Origin: Bacillus sp. SORGH_AS_0510
GTDB lineage: Bacteria; Bacillota; Bacilli; Bacillales; Cytobacillaceae
Reading direction: 5' to 3'
Length of the DNA: 64,000 bases
Assembly (NCBI RefSeq): GCF_030818775.1
Contig: NZ_JAUTAU010000001.1
Location: 2,856,001-2,920,000, forward strand
Shown here: positions 42,180-52,172 of the stretch, one piece after another
Numbering within the stretch: the stretch's first letter is position 1
How the letters are laid out: every line of letters starts with the position of its first letter
The notes under the pieces: model-generated
The model's input: only the letters and a program-made list of their open reading frames with translations
The model's database searches: none
What the model was told of the DNA's origin: nothing
Position numbers and translations under genes: made by a program

Positions 42180-43148
42180 GTGATAGCAGTCGTTTCTAAT
42201 AAATATGGTCCACCTGAAGTACTTCAATTAACAGAGATAAATAAACCCGATCCTAAAGACAATCAAGTACTTGTAAAAATTCATGCAGCATCCTTGAATT
42301 TTGGTAACTTGGTACTTTTAAAGGGAGAGCCCTTCTTAGCTCGTTTTGCTTTCGGGCTGACAAAACCGAAATACCGTATACCTGGTGGTGACATCGCAGG
42401 ACGGGTGGAAGCCGTTGGAAAGGATGTTAAGCACTTTCAACCAGGCGATGAGGTTTTTGGTGACCTTTCAGGGTGTGGTTGGGGTGGGTTTGCTGAATAT
42501 GTAGCTGTTCCTGAAAGTGCCTTAGCAGTAAAACCAGCGAACTTATCATTTGAGGAAGCGGCAGCTGTTCCTATGGCAGGGGTTACCGCTCTACAGGGGT
42601 TGCGGGATAAAGGTCAGATTGAGTCAGGCCAAAAAGTGCTGATTAATGGGGCTTCTGGTGGTGTCGGGACTTTTGCTATTCAGATTGCAAAATCGTTTGG
42701 AGCAGAGGTGACTGGAGTGTGTAGTACAAGAAACATTGACATTCTCCGTTCCATTGGCGCAGATAATGCGATTGACTATACGAAAGAAGATTTTACGAAA
42801 AAGATGAAGAATTATGACCTCATTGTTGGTGTGAATGGACATCACTCTATGTCGGATTATAAAAAAGCTTTAAAACCAAATGGCAGATTTGTTCACGTTG
42901 GTGGTTCCGGCTCTCAAATGTTCCAAGCAATGGCACTCGGTCCTTGGATTTCTCTCACTGAAAAAAAGAAAATGGGTACCTTTTTGCAAAGAGCTAACCA
43001 AAAAGACCTGATTTATATGAAGAAACTTATTGAAGACGGCAAAGTAAAGCCTGTAATTGATCGAAGTTATAAATTAAGTGAAGTGAAAGAAGCCTTCAAG
43101 TATTTTGCAAAAGGGCATGCGCAAGGAAAAGTAGTCATCACTATATAA
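42180..43148 (+). CDS. Zinc-free MDR-family NAD(P)H:quinone oxidoreductase-like protein
   Basis: A 322-residue protein starting at GTG 42180, seven bases after GGGAGG; the open frame begins earlier at 42144. The GroES-like domain (about 1-130) has RIPGGDIAGRVEAVGKDVKH and FQPGDEVFGDLSGCGWGGFA but lacks the zinc-ligand cysteine set. The Rossmann domain (about 130-270) carries AAAVPMAGVTALQGL and VLINGASGGVGTFAIQIAK. This pattern fits quinone oxidoreductase or enoyl-reductase-like members of the medium-chain dehydrogenase superfamily. The substrate is unknown. It is monocistronic, ending at a shared terminator. Confidence 0.88.
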   Translation: MIAVVSNKYGPPEVLQLTEINKPDPKDNQVLVKIHAASLNFGNLVLLKGEPFLARFAFGLTKPKYRIPGGDIAGRVEAVGKDVKHFQPGDEVFGDLSGCGWGGFAEYVAVPESALAVKPANLSFEEAAAVPMAGVTALQGLRDKGQIESGQKVLINGASGGVGTFAIQIAKSFGAEVTGVCSTRNIDILRSIGADNAIDYTKEDFTKKMKNYDLIVGVNGHHSMSDYKKALKPNGRFVHVGGSGSQMFQAMALGPWISLTEKKKMGTFLQRANQKDLIYMKKLIEDGKVKPVIDRSYKLSEVKEAFKYFAKGHAQGKVVITI

Positions 43149-43152
43149 AACG

Positions 43153-43183
43153 AAAAAATGCCTCATTCCTAATGAATGAGGCA
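43153..43183. terminator. Terminator between convergent genes
   Basis: TGCCTCATTC and GAATGAGGCA form a perfect 10-bp stem (43159-43183), with TTTTTT following on the minus strand. It serves the DUF3949 gene and possibly the oxidoreductase gene. Confidence 0.8.
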
Positions 43184-43199
43184 CTTAGTATTTCAACCA

Positions 43200-43454
43200 T
43201 TAATGTTTCCATTTATACAAGAGAGTAGCCAGTAGGTTTGCGCCGATAAAAAGTATATTTCCTTGTGCGTTATAATGCAGCTCTTGATTTTCAAAACTCA
43301 TTTTATCATAATAATCCCCTTGGCTAAGTCCAAGTTCTTGACGTTTTTTATCCTCATCTTTTAGATGTTTAACATACTTATATTGCACAGGTAAAAGAAC
43401 AAGCGATAATAAGAGGTATGCACCGATAATTCCTAATGTCGCATATAGACCCAT
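43200..43454 (-). CDS. Small membrane protein, probable DUF3949
   Basis: An 84-residue protein starting at ATG 43454 after GGGGAGG. It has an N-terminal hydrophobic segment (TLGIIGAYLLLSLVLLPV), a charged middle (KHLKDEDKKRQELGLSQGDY), and a second hydrophobic segment near the C-terminus (GNILFIGANLLATLLY). The YYDKMSFENQELHYNAQGN block matches my memory of DUF3949, a Bacillus-restricted family of unknown function. It is monocistronic. Confidence 0.65.
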   Translation of the reverse strand: MGLYATLGIIGAYLLLSLVLLPVQYKYVKHLKDEDKKRQELGLSQGDYYDKMSFENQELHYNAQGNILFIGANLLATLLYKWKH

Positions 43455-43672
43455 CTGAAATCCTCCCCTCTTTTCAAGAAAAATTTTCCTTAATCTATAA
43501 TACGGTTGTATTTTATAAAAGTTTCAATTGTTTATGGAATTATTTAACATTATGTTGGTTATTTTTAAAAATGAACCTCTCCCTAATTTAATTATATCAT
43601 GTAGAAAATGGATAATATAGACTGTTTATTCTCATTTAGTACTGCTAAAATCAATAACACATTATTGGTTAG

Positions 43673-46289
<2,617 letters not shown>

Positions 46290-46304
46290 TTGCTGAATAT
46301 CTAT

Positions 46305-46989
46305 AAAAGTAGACGTAGGGCGGCTCTACTTCAACTTTTGCCTTATTCTTTTATTGAAAAGTAGACGTAGAGCCCTTCTACTTCGACTTTTGCCTTATTC
46401 TTTTATTGAAAAGTAAACGTAGCACCTTCTACTTCGACTTTTTACTTATTCTTTTATATAAAAGTAAACGTAGAGCCCTTCTACTTCGACTTTCACCTTA
46501 TTCTATTATATAAAAGTAGACGTAGAACCCTTCTACTTCGACTTTTGCCTTATTCTTTTATTGAAAAGTAGACGTAGCACCGTTCTACTTCGACTTTTTA
46601 CTTATTCTTTTATATAAAAGTAGACGTAGAGCCCTTCTACTTCGACTTTTGCCTTATTCTTTAATAAAAAAGTAAACGTAGAGCCGTTCTACTTCGACTT
46701 TTTACTTATTCTTTTATATAAAAGTAAACGTAGAGCCGTTCTACTTCGACTTTCACCTTATTCTTTTATATAAAAGTAGACCTAGAACCCTTCTACTTCG
46801 ACTTTTGCCTTATTCTTTTATTGAAAAGTAGACGTAGGGCCGCTCTACTTCGACTTTTGCCTTATTCTTTTATATAAAAGTAGACGTAGAGCCCTTCTAC
46901 TTCGACTTTTGCCTTATTCTTTTATTGAAAAGTAGACGTAGGGCCGTTCTACTTCGACTTTCACCTTATTCTTTTATATAAAAGTAAAC
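46305..46989. repeat. Left part of a 52-bp tandem hairpin array (13 full units plus 10 bases)
   Basis: Units begin with AAAAGTA at 46305, 46357, 46409, 46460, 46512, 46564, 46616, 46668, 46720, 46772, 46824, 46876, 46928 and 46980. All are 52 bases except one of 51. Each unit has AAAAGTAGACGTAG, a 7-base loop such as GGCCGTT, then CTACTTCGACTTTT; 12 of 14 positions pair, followed by a T-rich tail ending in TTTTAT. So each unit looks like a hairpin with a terminator-style tail. Variation is mostly in the loop and in a few tail words (TTTGCC, TTTACT, TCACCT). The array starts 15 bases after the rph stop codon. Unit 14 is cut by the IS110 element and resumes at 48615. Confidence 0.92.
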
Positions 46990-47121
46990 CAGCTAATAGT
47001 TTGTCAACATTTTTCAATAAAAAGTTTAATAACCTCATGATATACTAAAAATGTTCATGCCAAATAACCTTCCTAAATTCTCTTTCTGGAAGGTTTTGTT
47101 GTATTTAGTTAGATATAGGTT

Positions 47122-48360
47122 CTAAGCTATATCTTGGAAAGTTGTTCTGCTTTTTAGTAAGGCATAAATCCAATGTAAGAGTTTGTTTACACAAGCAATA
47201 ATGGCTACTCTAAAGGGTTTTCCTTCTTCTCGTTTCTTATCGTAAAACTCACGTAGTCTTCTATTACGTGGAATGATCTCATCAGTCGTTTTCTTTTTAC
47301 GGGAATCTCGAATACCACTTTGAACAGCCATATACAAGGCGTGGCGAAGCCTACATGAGCCACGTTTGGTTATTCGGTTTACCGATGCAGTAAACTTTCC
47401 AGAAGAATACACACTAGGATCTATTCCAGCGAATGCAACTAACTTCTTGGCATCATTAAACCGATCTATCTCTCCGATTTCAGAAATAATCGTTGCAGCG
47501 ATTTTTTCTCCGACTCCAGGGATAGATTGAAGAATCTCATATTCTTCAATTTCACTTGCGAGGGCATCTATTTCATTCGCAATATTGGATAGATGCTCTT
47601 GGTATTGAAGAACAATCTTAACCAAGATTTCAAGGTTAAAAATATGACTATCGTAGAGATTGTTTTGAAAAGGATCACGATTGGCGGCTTCTCTTAACTT
47701 CTGTGCCTTTTCCTTTGCCCATGACTCCGAACGACTCATACATAACGAACCTATTTTATCAGTTAATTCTTTTTCACTTACACTTAATACTGCCTTAGAA
47801 GTAGGGAATTCTAGTAAAGTAAGCAAAGATACCTTTGAATAGAGGCTTCCAAAAACCCCTCGATACTCAGGAAAGACCTGATCAATTAAGGAATGTAGCT
47901 GTATCTTTGTTTTTGCAGATATTTCTGCAATACTCTCTTGTTGCCTTGTTAGATTACGAAGGTTTAAGAGTTGAACACCACGCTTCTTATAAGGCTCTAG
48001 TTCTTCTTTATAAAACAGTTCACAAAGATGATAAGCATCAATCGCATCAGTTTTAACCTTTCGAAGGCTTGAGCTCTTGGCTCTATGTGAGATAAGTGGA
48101 TTCACGATAATATAAACATAATTTTGTTCCTCTAGAAACTGAATAACGGGAATATGATAGTGCCCAGTTGATTCTAAAACGACCGAAGGTTGATAACCAC
48201 CAGTTTCCTTTTCCACATCTAGAAGGAATTCTAATAGACTTTCTAACCCTTTAAGATCATGTTTAATACTAAAACTCTTACGGTATGGTTTTCCTTTATC
48301 TAAAAATGCTTGAACTTGGCTTTCCCCTTTTGATACATCCAGACCAATCACTGGATTCAT
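47122..48360 (-). CDS. IS110-family transposase (DEDD recombinase)
   Basis: A 412-residue protein starting at ATG 48360, eight bases after AGGAGGAG. The RuvC-like DEDD domain shows IGLDVSKGESQVQ (first Asp), VVLESTGHYH (Glu), and LRKVKTDAIDAYHLCELF (Asp pair). A coiled region links to the C-terminal Transposase_20 domain: LQSIPGVGEKIAATIISEIG, FAGIDPSVYSSGKF, and ITKRGSCRLRHALYMA, which holds the conserved serine of this family. The gene is full length with no frameshift, so the element may still move. IS110 enzymes use a bridge RNA made from a non-coding end to choose the target. Confidence 0.95.
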   Translation of the reverse strand: MNPVIGLDVSKGESQVQAFLDKGKPYRKSFSIKHDLKGLESLLEFLLDVEKETGGYQPSVVLESTGHYHIPVIQFLEEQNYVYIIVNPLISHRAKSSSLRKVKTDAIDAYHLCELFYKEELEPYKKRGVQLLNLRNLTRQQESIAEISAKTKIQLHSLIDQVFPEYRGVFGSLYSKVSLLTLLEFPTSKAVLSVSEKELTDKIGSLCMSRSESWAKEKAQKLREAANRDPFQNNLYDSHIFNLEILVKIVLQYQEHLSNIANEIDALASEIEEYEILQSIPGVGEKIAATIISEIGEIDRFNDAKKLVAFAGIDPSVYSSGKFTASVNRITKRGSCRLRHALYMAVQSGIRDSRKKKTTDEIIPRNRRLREFYDKKREEGKPFRVAIIACVNKLLHWIYALLKSRTTFQDIA

Positions 48361-48364
48361 ATTA

Positions 48365-48610
48365 ATTACTCCTCCTCCTAGAAATACATATTAGTCGGTA
48401 TCCCCTAAAGCTCCTTGTAATGTCATAGGTTCGCTTGTTAAACGGGATCATGGTCCCAACCAGCCTGAAACATGTTTATACAAGTAGGGGGTGAACAGTT
48501 TACTTGACGGGATCTAGTCCCACGGGGGCGACGTTCTACCCCGACTACCGTAATCATATGACCATATAGAAAAAGGTCAACCAGAAAATTCTGGCTAACC
48601 TTATATTACG
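48365..48610 (-). ncRNA. Candidate bridge RNA region of the IS110 element
   Basis: The region precedes the transposase start on the same strand, as in IS110-group bridge RNAs. A strong stem (GGTTAGCCAGAA/TTCTGGTTGACC, 48600-48575) lies at its outer end. At 48506-48481 CAAGTA pairs with TACTTG around a 14-base loop. The 5' side reads AAGTAAAC, identical to 46982-46989 beside the left junction. The 3' side reads CCCTAC, the complement of GTAGGG at 48615-48620 beside the right junction. Further paired blocks (GGGACTAGATCCC, GGGACCATGATCCC) follow. RNA limits are not known; the guide assignment is an inference. Confidence 0.5.
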
Positions 48611-48614
48611 AAAC

Positions 48615-48916
48615 GTAGGGCCGTTCTACTTCGACTTTTGCCTTATTCTTTTATTGAAAAGTAAACGTAGCACCGTTCTACTTCGACTTTTTACTTATTC
48701 TTTTATATAAAAGTAAACGTAGCACCGTTCTACTTCGACTTTCACCTTATTCTTTTATATAAAAGTAGACGTAGGGCCGCTCTACTTCGACTTTTTACTT
48801 ATTCTTTTATATAAAAGTAAACGTAGAACCCTTCTACTTCGACTTTTGCCTTATTCTTTTATTGAAAAGTAGACGTAGGGCCGCTCTACTTCGACTTTTG
48901 CCTTATTCTTTAATAA
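48615..48916. repeat. Right part of the 52-bp hairpin array (42 bases plus 5 units)
   Basis: The interrupted unit finishes at 48656. Full units start at 48657, 48709, 48761, 48813 and 48865, all exactly 52 bases. Including the cut one, the array totals 19 units. Sequence variants are the same as in the left part, so the array is older than the insertion. Confidence 0.92.
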
Positions 48917-48933
48917 AGTCTCTGTTAAACTTG

Positions 48934-49066
48934 CCTGTTGATTTCCGCTCCAGGCACGAGCAGTTCGTGGGTGTTTCGGCGAGCCTCCTCGACGCAAGCG
49001 TCTGCGGGGTCTCTCCTGAACCATACTCCCACAGGAGTCTTCGTGCCTTCCGCTCCAATTAACAGG
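48934..49066. repeat. Bacillus-type dispersed repeat, 133 bases
   Basis: It opens with CCTGTTGATTTCCGCTCCAG and closes with TTCCGCTCCAATTAACAGG, with nested inverted segments (GGCACGA/TCGTGCC; GCGAGCCTCC, then GGGGTCTC). GC content is well above the surroundings. Elements with TTGATTTCCGCTCCAGG and CCTTCCGCTCCAATCAAC ends are widespread between genes in many bacilli, from memory. It has no coding capacity. Confidence 0.75.
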
Positions 49067-49103
49067 ATGTATAAATCAACACTGTTCTTTAACACAGCCT
49101 TAA

Positions 49104-49137
49104 TAAAAAAAGCGACGCAAACCTAACTTTGCGTCGT
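49104..49137 (-). terminator. Terminator of the pentapeptide-repeat gene
   Basis: CGACGCAAA and TTTGCGTCG (49113-49136) form a strong 9-bp stem, followed by TTTTTTT on the minus strand. Confidence 0.8.
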
Positions 49138-49212
49138 TTTTCTTTCTTGAAACATTAATTCCTGCTAACTAAATACCGTGTACCCTTGATCCTTTTGAAG
49201 TTATTATTCCTT

Positions 49213-50043
49213 CTACTCCAACCAATGCTGCGGTACCTTTAAAGAAGCCGGTAATTTCGTTTGTTTATCCCCTTTTGCAGCATTTACTTGTGCTTGTGTC
49301 AGGAATATACTTCCAAGTAAATTTGCCCCACTGAGGTCAGCATCTCTCAAATCTGCACCAATAAAGTCAGTAAATCTCAAATCAGCTTTTCGTAGATTTG
49401 TAGCAATCAAAAGTGCCCCTCTAAAATTACTTCCTCTAAGATCCTTCCCGCTTAAGTTGGCACCGATTAGACCGATTCCCTTTTTAAGCTTGCTAGATTG
49501 ATTTTTTACTTTTTTCACTTTTGCTCGCACAAATTCACTTGTTTGAAGCAGCAAATTATTTACAATGGCTCTATGGCTCGGTATATCAAGGACTAAGATC
49601 TCGTTTGGACTAAGATTAGTTAGGCGTTCGATATCCTCTAATACTTGTTGCAATTCCTCAAAAATCGGACGAACTTCTTCTATACTCAGTGCCTCATCTA
49701 AGTAAAGAAGCATTTCATGAAGCTGTTGCATAAGCGGAAAGACATCAAACATTTCTTTAGCTATTTCTGGATTTTCACGCCAATCCTTGCCATTATATGT
49801 GACTTGGGATACTTTCTGGCCCGCACCAAAGCACTCGAATACTGTACACCCTTTAAAGCCTTGGTTTCGTAAATTACTATGAATGCTGCAACGATAATCT
49901 GACTGTAGGTTCTTACAAGGCGTCCCCCCATCCTTGTCAAAGGCAAAATCAGCCGATTTGGCATAGGGTAAAGCTACGCAACATAAGCCAAAACAGTTTT
50001 CACAGTCAGGGCCTAAACTATTAGATTTAAGTAAATTAGACAA
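49213..50043 (-). CDS. Pentapeptide-repeat protein with N-terminal Cys-rich (YkgJ-like) domain
   Basis: A 276-residue protein starting at TTG 50043 after AGGAAG. Residues about 10-75 are cysteine rich (CENCFGLCC, CKNLQSDYRC, GCTVFECFGAGQ), resembling the zinc/iron-chelating CxxCxxxCC domains of YkgJ-like proteins. A helical middle follows (about 100-185). Residues about 190-255 are pentapeptide repeats of the A(N/D)LxX type (IGANLSGKDLRGSNFRGALL, NLRKADLRFTDFIGADLRDA), which stack into a right-handed beta helix. The combination is seen in Bacilli but its role is not known; some pentapeptide proteins mimic DNA and bind gyrase. It is monocistronic. Confidence 0.82.
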   Translation of the reverse strand: MSNLLKSNSLGPDCENCFGLCCVALPYAKSADFAFDKDGGTPCKNLQSDYRCSIHSNLRNQGFKGCTVFECFGAGQKVSQVTYNGKDWRENPEIAKEMFDVFPLMQQLHEMLLYLDEALSIEEVRPIFEELQQVLEDIERLTNLSPNEILVLDIPSHRAIVNNLLLQTSEFVRAKVKKVKNQSSKLKKGIGLIGANLSGKDLRGSNFRGALLIATNLRKADLRFTDFIGADLRDADLSGANLLGSIFLTQAQVNAAKGDKQTKLPASLKVPQHWLE

Positions 50044-50211
50044 TACTCACACTTCCTTATAAAAGAAAACTTAATAACATCTAAGTGTAATAAATATAAT
50101 ATAATTTTTTATGTACATCTATAATTCTAACAAATTCCATACTTATCCTTCACTATTCTATTTATATGGAATTATTTAGCTTTAATTTGAATTCTAATTA
50201 TAGCATTCAAA

Positions 50212-50250
50212 AAGAACGGACATTTTAGATATACTAAAATGTCCGTTCTT
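50212..50250 (-). terminator. Long perfect hairpin ending the carboxypeptidase gene
   Basis: AAGAACGGACATTTTAG and its exact complement CTAAAATGTCCGTTCTT form a 17-bp stem with a 5-base loop. The stop codon of the carboxypeptidase gene (50236-50234) lies inside the right arm, so the terminator overlaps the coding sequence. Confidence 0.85.
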
Positions 50251-51100
50251 CAGTTGAGTTCATTTGATCAAAAGCATAATTTGCCATCGTTTGGATATCA
50301 TTGTATTTTGATCTTTTGTTTCTTGCCTTCATGACAACCGCGATAATTTCCTTATCTCCCTTTTTTAAATATTCCACGAGGGTATGGTGTGCGGCATTTG
50401 TAAATCCAGGTTTCCCTGCAATGACGTTAGGCATAGCACCAATATTGATTAAATTACGGATGATTTTTTCTTGTCTGCTCGTTTTAATGTCGGTGGTTTG
50501 TGTCGACATGACTTTTAGTACCATCGGGTGTTTAATCGCTTCTTTTGTAATGATGGCCATGTCATAAGGGGTTGTATAATGGTTAGGATGGTGCAGACCG
50601 TTAGCCGTAACAAAATGGGTGTCATTGAGATTCCATTGTTGTACTTTTTGGTTCATGAGATCTGCGAAGCCATTCTCACTTCCTGCGACGTTTTCAGCAA
50701 TGACAACGGCGACGTCATTGGCACTCAGCAATAACAAAGCTTTCATTGCATCCTGTTTCGTCATCCTTTCACCTGCTCGAAGACCCAAACAGAGACATTC
50801 TTGATTGGCTGCATGCTGACTAACCGTTAACCAGTCTCCATCCTTCATTCGTTCATCTAAAAGAGTGGCGGTTAACACTTTGGTCATACTTGCAGGATAA
50901 GCTTTAGAATGAGCATTTTTGTCGTAAAGAATCTCTCCGGTTTTAGCATTTATGGTGACTCCATACTCACCTTCGATTTGCGGAGGTAGTGGTGGTGATT
51001 GTCTCTCAACCTCCGCCGAATTGCCCTTCATTATGAGCATTCCATTCAATATCAAAAGGACTAATAGTGATGTTGCAACAAATTTCCCGATGTTTGTCAT
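50234..51100 (-). CDS. D-alanyl-D-alanine carboxypeptidase-like protein (S11/DacF type)
   Basis: A 288-residue exported protein with an N-terminal hydrophobic signal or anchor (residues about 8-26). Penicillin-binding motifs: SxxK as SMTK (about 70) and SxN as SAND (about 130). The third motif, usually KTG, reads KPG (GKPGFTNAA, about 230), a substitution at a substrate-contacting residue. The family trims the last D-Ala of peptidoglycan stem peptides. The protein is shorter than typical DacA/DacF and lacks their C-terminal beta domain and amphipathic anchor. Activity is uncertain because of KPG. The start ATG follows GGAGG. It is monocistronic. Confidence 0.85.
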   Translation of the reverse strand: MTNIGKFVATSLLVLLILNGMLIMKGNSAEVERQSPPLPPQIEGEYGVTINAKTGEILYDKNAHSKAYPASMTKVLTATLLDERMKDGDWLTVSQHAANQECLCLGLRAGERMTKQDAMKALLLLSANDVAVVIAENVAGSENGFADLMNQKVQQWNLNDTHFVTANGLHHPNHYTTPYDMAIITKEAIKHPMVLKVMSTQTTDIKTSRQEKIIRNLINIGAMPNVIAGKPGFTNAAHHTLVEYLKKGDKEIIAVVMKARNKRSKYNDIQTMANYAFDQMNSTEERTF

Positions 51101-51180
51101 GATGTACCTCCAATTGAAAGAACCTCAAATCTTATCCGTTTTATTTTGTTCCAGTTTAAACAGAATTACTACATGAAAAT

Positions 51181-51224
51181 GGGGACAGTCCCTCACTGCT
51201 TTACAGCAGTGAGGGACTGTCCCC
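51181..51224. repeat. Perfect 20-bp inverted repeat, GGGGACAGTCCC type
   Basis: GGGGACAGTCCCTCACTGCT and its exact complement are separated by TTAC. On the minus strand it ends the methyltransferase gene's transcript region (stop at 51229), but only ATTTTC follows, so it is a weak intrinsic terminator. The GGGGACAGTCCC word is a dispersed palindrome in many bacilli, from memory. The stem is unusually GC rich for the region. Confidence 0.8.
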
Positions 51225-51228
51225 AAAA

Positions 51229-51789
51229 TTAAAGTTTTATTGCGTCAATAATTAAGGATGGGAAGACAAGCTGGTCCCCTTGATTTCTTGGATCATATTT
51301 TTTTGACCGAAAGATTACTCCCTTTGTTCCGTCCCACTCATTGGAATGAAATTCACCAGTTTCATCACAATATTCAAGTAATTGAACCTCGAATCCCGCT
51401 GCTTGAAACATGTTTTTCAAGGTTTTATAATTGTGCACAATTTTATGTGTGGCGGCTGGATGATCTATTGGACCAGGTCCCCCAACCTTTACAATACCTT
51501 GATAAATTTCATCTGGAAAATAAGCATCTGGAACAGCACATCGAATATATCCTGATGGTTTAAGAAATCGATAACAGATTTTCGCTGCGTTTACTCCCTC
51601 ATCGTAGGTAAGATGCTCCCAAACATGCTCGGCTAAAATGGCAGTTATAGAATTGGATCTAAATCTTTTAGTCCATGTGTCCTCATCTATTAAATTTAGT
51701 TCCTCTTCTTGTGTATGTAACCACCCTGGATTATTGTTATATTCCCCTGCACCAATTACTAGTTTGATTTCAGTTTGTTTGTTAGACAA
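51229..51789 (-). CDS. SAM-dependent methyltransferase-like protein (class I fold)
   Basis: A 186-residue protein starting at TTG 51789, eight bases after AGGAG; the open frame reaches back to 51855. Motif I is degenerate (KLVIGAGEYNNNPGW). The middle has NSITAILAEHVWEHLTYDEG and the post-motif RFLKPSGYIRCAVPDAYFPD, a pattern seen in predicted methyltransferases near sugar or nucleotide modification genes. It then has FQAAGFEVQLLEYCDE. The SAM-binding glycine loop is only partly kept, so activity is not certain. Its substrate is unknown, and it is monocistronic. Confidence 0.75.
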   Translation of the reverse strand: MSNKQTEIKLVIGAGEYNNNPGWLHTQEEELNLIDEDTWTKRFRSNSITAILAEHVWEHLTYDEGVNAAKICYRFLKPSGYIRCAVPDAYFPDEIYQGIVKVGGPGPIDHPAATHKIVHNYKTLKNMFQAAGFEVQLLEYCDETGEFHSNEWDGTKGVIFRSKKYDPRNQGDQLVFPSLIIDAIKL

Positions 51790-51880
51790 TCGTTTCACTC
51801 CTAATAAATTTTTGTTTTCACCAGTATTCACTATGAAAATACAAAAAGTGTTCAAAAATAGAGAATAAATCCCTTATTTT

Positions 51881-51924
51881 ATGTGATTTATGTCACATTT
51901 GTATCCTTTGAATTTAATTAAAAT
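51881..51924 (+). promoter_or_regulatory. Fnr/CRP-type box and -10 element of the 56-aa membrane-protein gene
   Basis: ATGTGATTTATGTCACAT (51881-51898) is a perfect palindrome matching the TGTGA-N6-TCACA box of the CRP/FNR family; B. subtilis Fnr uses this site. TAAAAT (51919-51924) is a plausible -10, placing the start near 51931 and the box centre at -41.5, the standard class II activator position. The box is also about 100 bases ahead of the divergent methyltransferase start. Confidence 0.65.
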
Positions 51925-51956
51925 GAACTTAAGTTAATTCAAAGGGGGATTTTAAA

Positions 51957-52127
51957 ATGGTAGTAGCTTGGTTAATTACCATCGCTGTGTTTCTAATCTG
52001 TATTTATGCATCAAATGTAATTATTAATGGGCTTAAAGAAAAAGATCAATATGACTTAGCTCAATTGGAATCTCAACTTAAAAACAAAACAAAGAATGAC
52101 AAAAAAGATCTGAAATTAGTTATCTAA
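51957..52127 (+). CDS. Small single-span membrane protein, possibly Fnr-controlled
   Basis: A 56-residue protein starting at ATG 51957, eight bases after GGGGG, and ending at TAA 52125-52127. Residues 2-22 are one hydrophobic span (VVAWLITIAVFLICIYASNV), followed by a highly charged cytoplasmic tail (LKEKDQYDLAQLESQLKNK, KNDKKDLK). Its ribosome site, its Fnr-like box and promoter, and its terminator at 52135-52166 all agree, so it is a real small gene. The family is not recognised. If the box is used it would be made when oxygen is low. Confidence 0.75.
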   Translation: MVVAWLITIAVFLICIYASNVIINGLKEKDQYDLAQLESQLKNKTKNDKKDLKLVI

Positions 52128-52134
52128 CATACTC

Positions 52135-52166
52135 TAAAAAACAACTTCATATTGGAGTTGTTTTTT
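52135..52166 (+). terminator. Terminator of the small membrane-protein gene
   Basis: AAAAAACAACT and AGTTGTTTTTT form the stem, with the T-run as part of the 3' arm. It begins eight bases past the stop. Confidence 0.8.
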
Positions 52167-52172
52167 GTATTC

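Larger units (their letters stand above)
46990..48614 (-). mobile_element. IS110-family insertion sequence inside the 52-bp array
   Basis: Boundaries come from the repeat array: the left flank stops after AAAAGTAAAC (46980-46989) and the right flank resumes with GTAGGGCCG at 48615. Joining them restores exactly one 52-base unit (10 + 42). AAAC ends both the left flank and the element's right end, so the limits are certain only to within four bases; AAAC may be a shared core or a short duplication. The element is about 1.6 kb and holds one transposase gene, about 130 bases of non-coding sequence at its left end and about 250 at its right. No terminal inverted repeats are obvious, as expected for the IS110 group. 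Confidence 0.9.

Noticed and set aside
46305-48916. Possible CRISPR array
   Set aside because: Whole 52-base units repeat; there are no unique 30-40-base spacers, no constant repeat/spacer alternation and no cas genes. The units are hairpins with tails.
51181-51224. Operator for the carboxypeptidase or methyltransferase gene
   Set aside because: The palindrome lies about 80 bases upstream of one gene and at the 3' end of the other, and the GGGGACAGTCCC word is a common dispersed repeat in bacilli.
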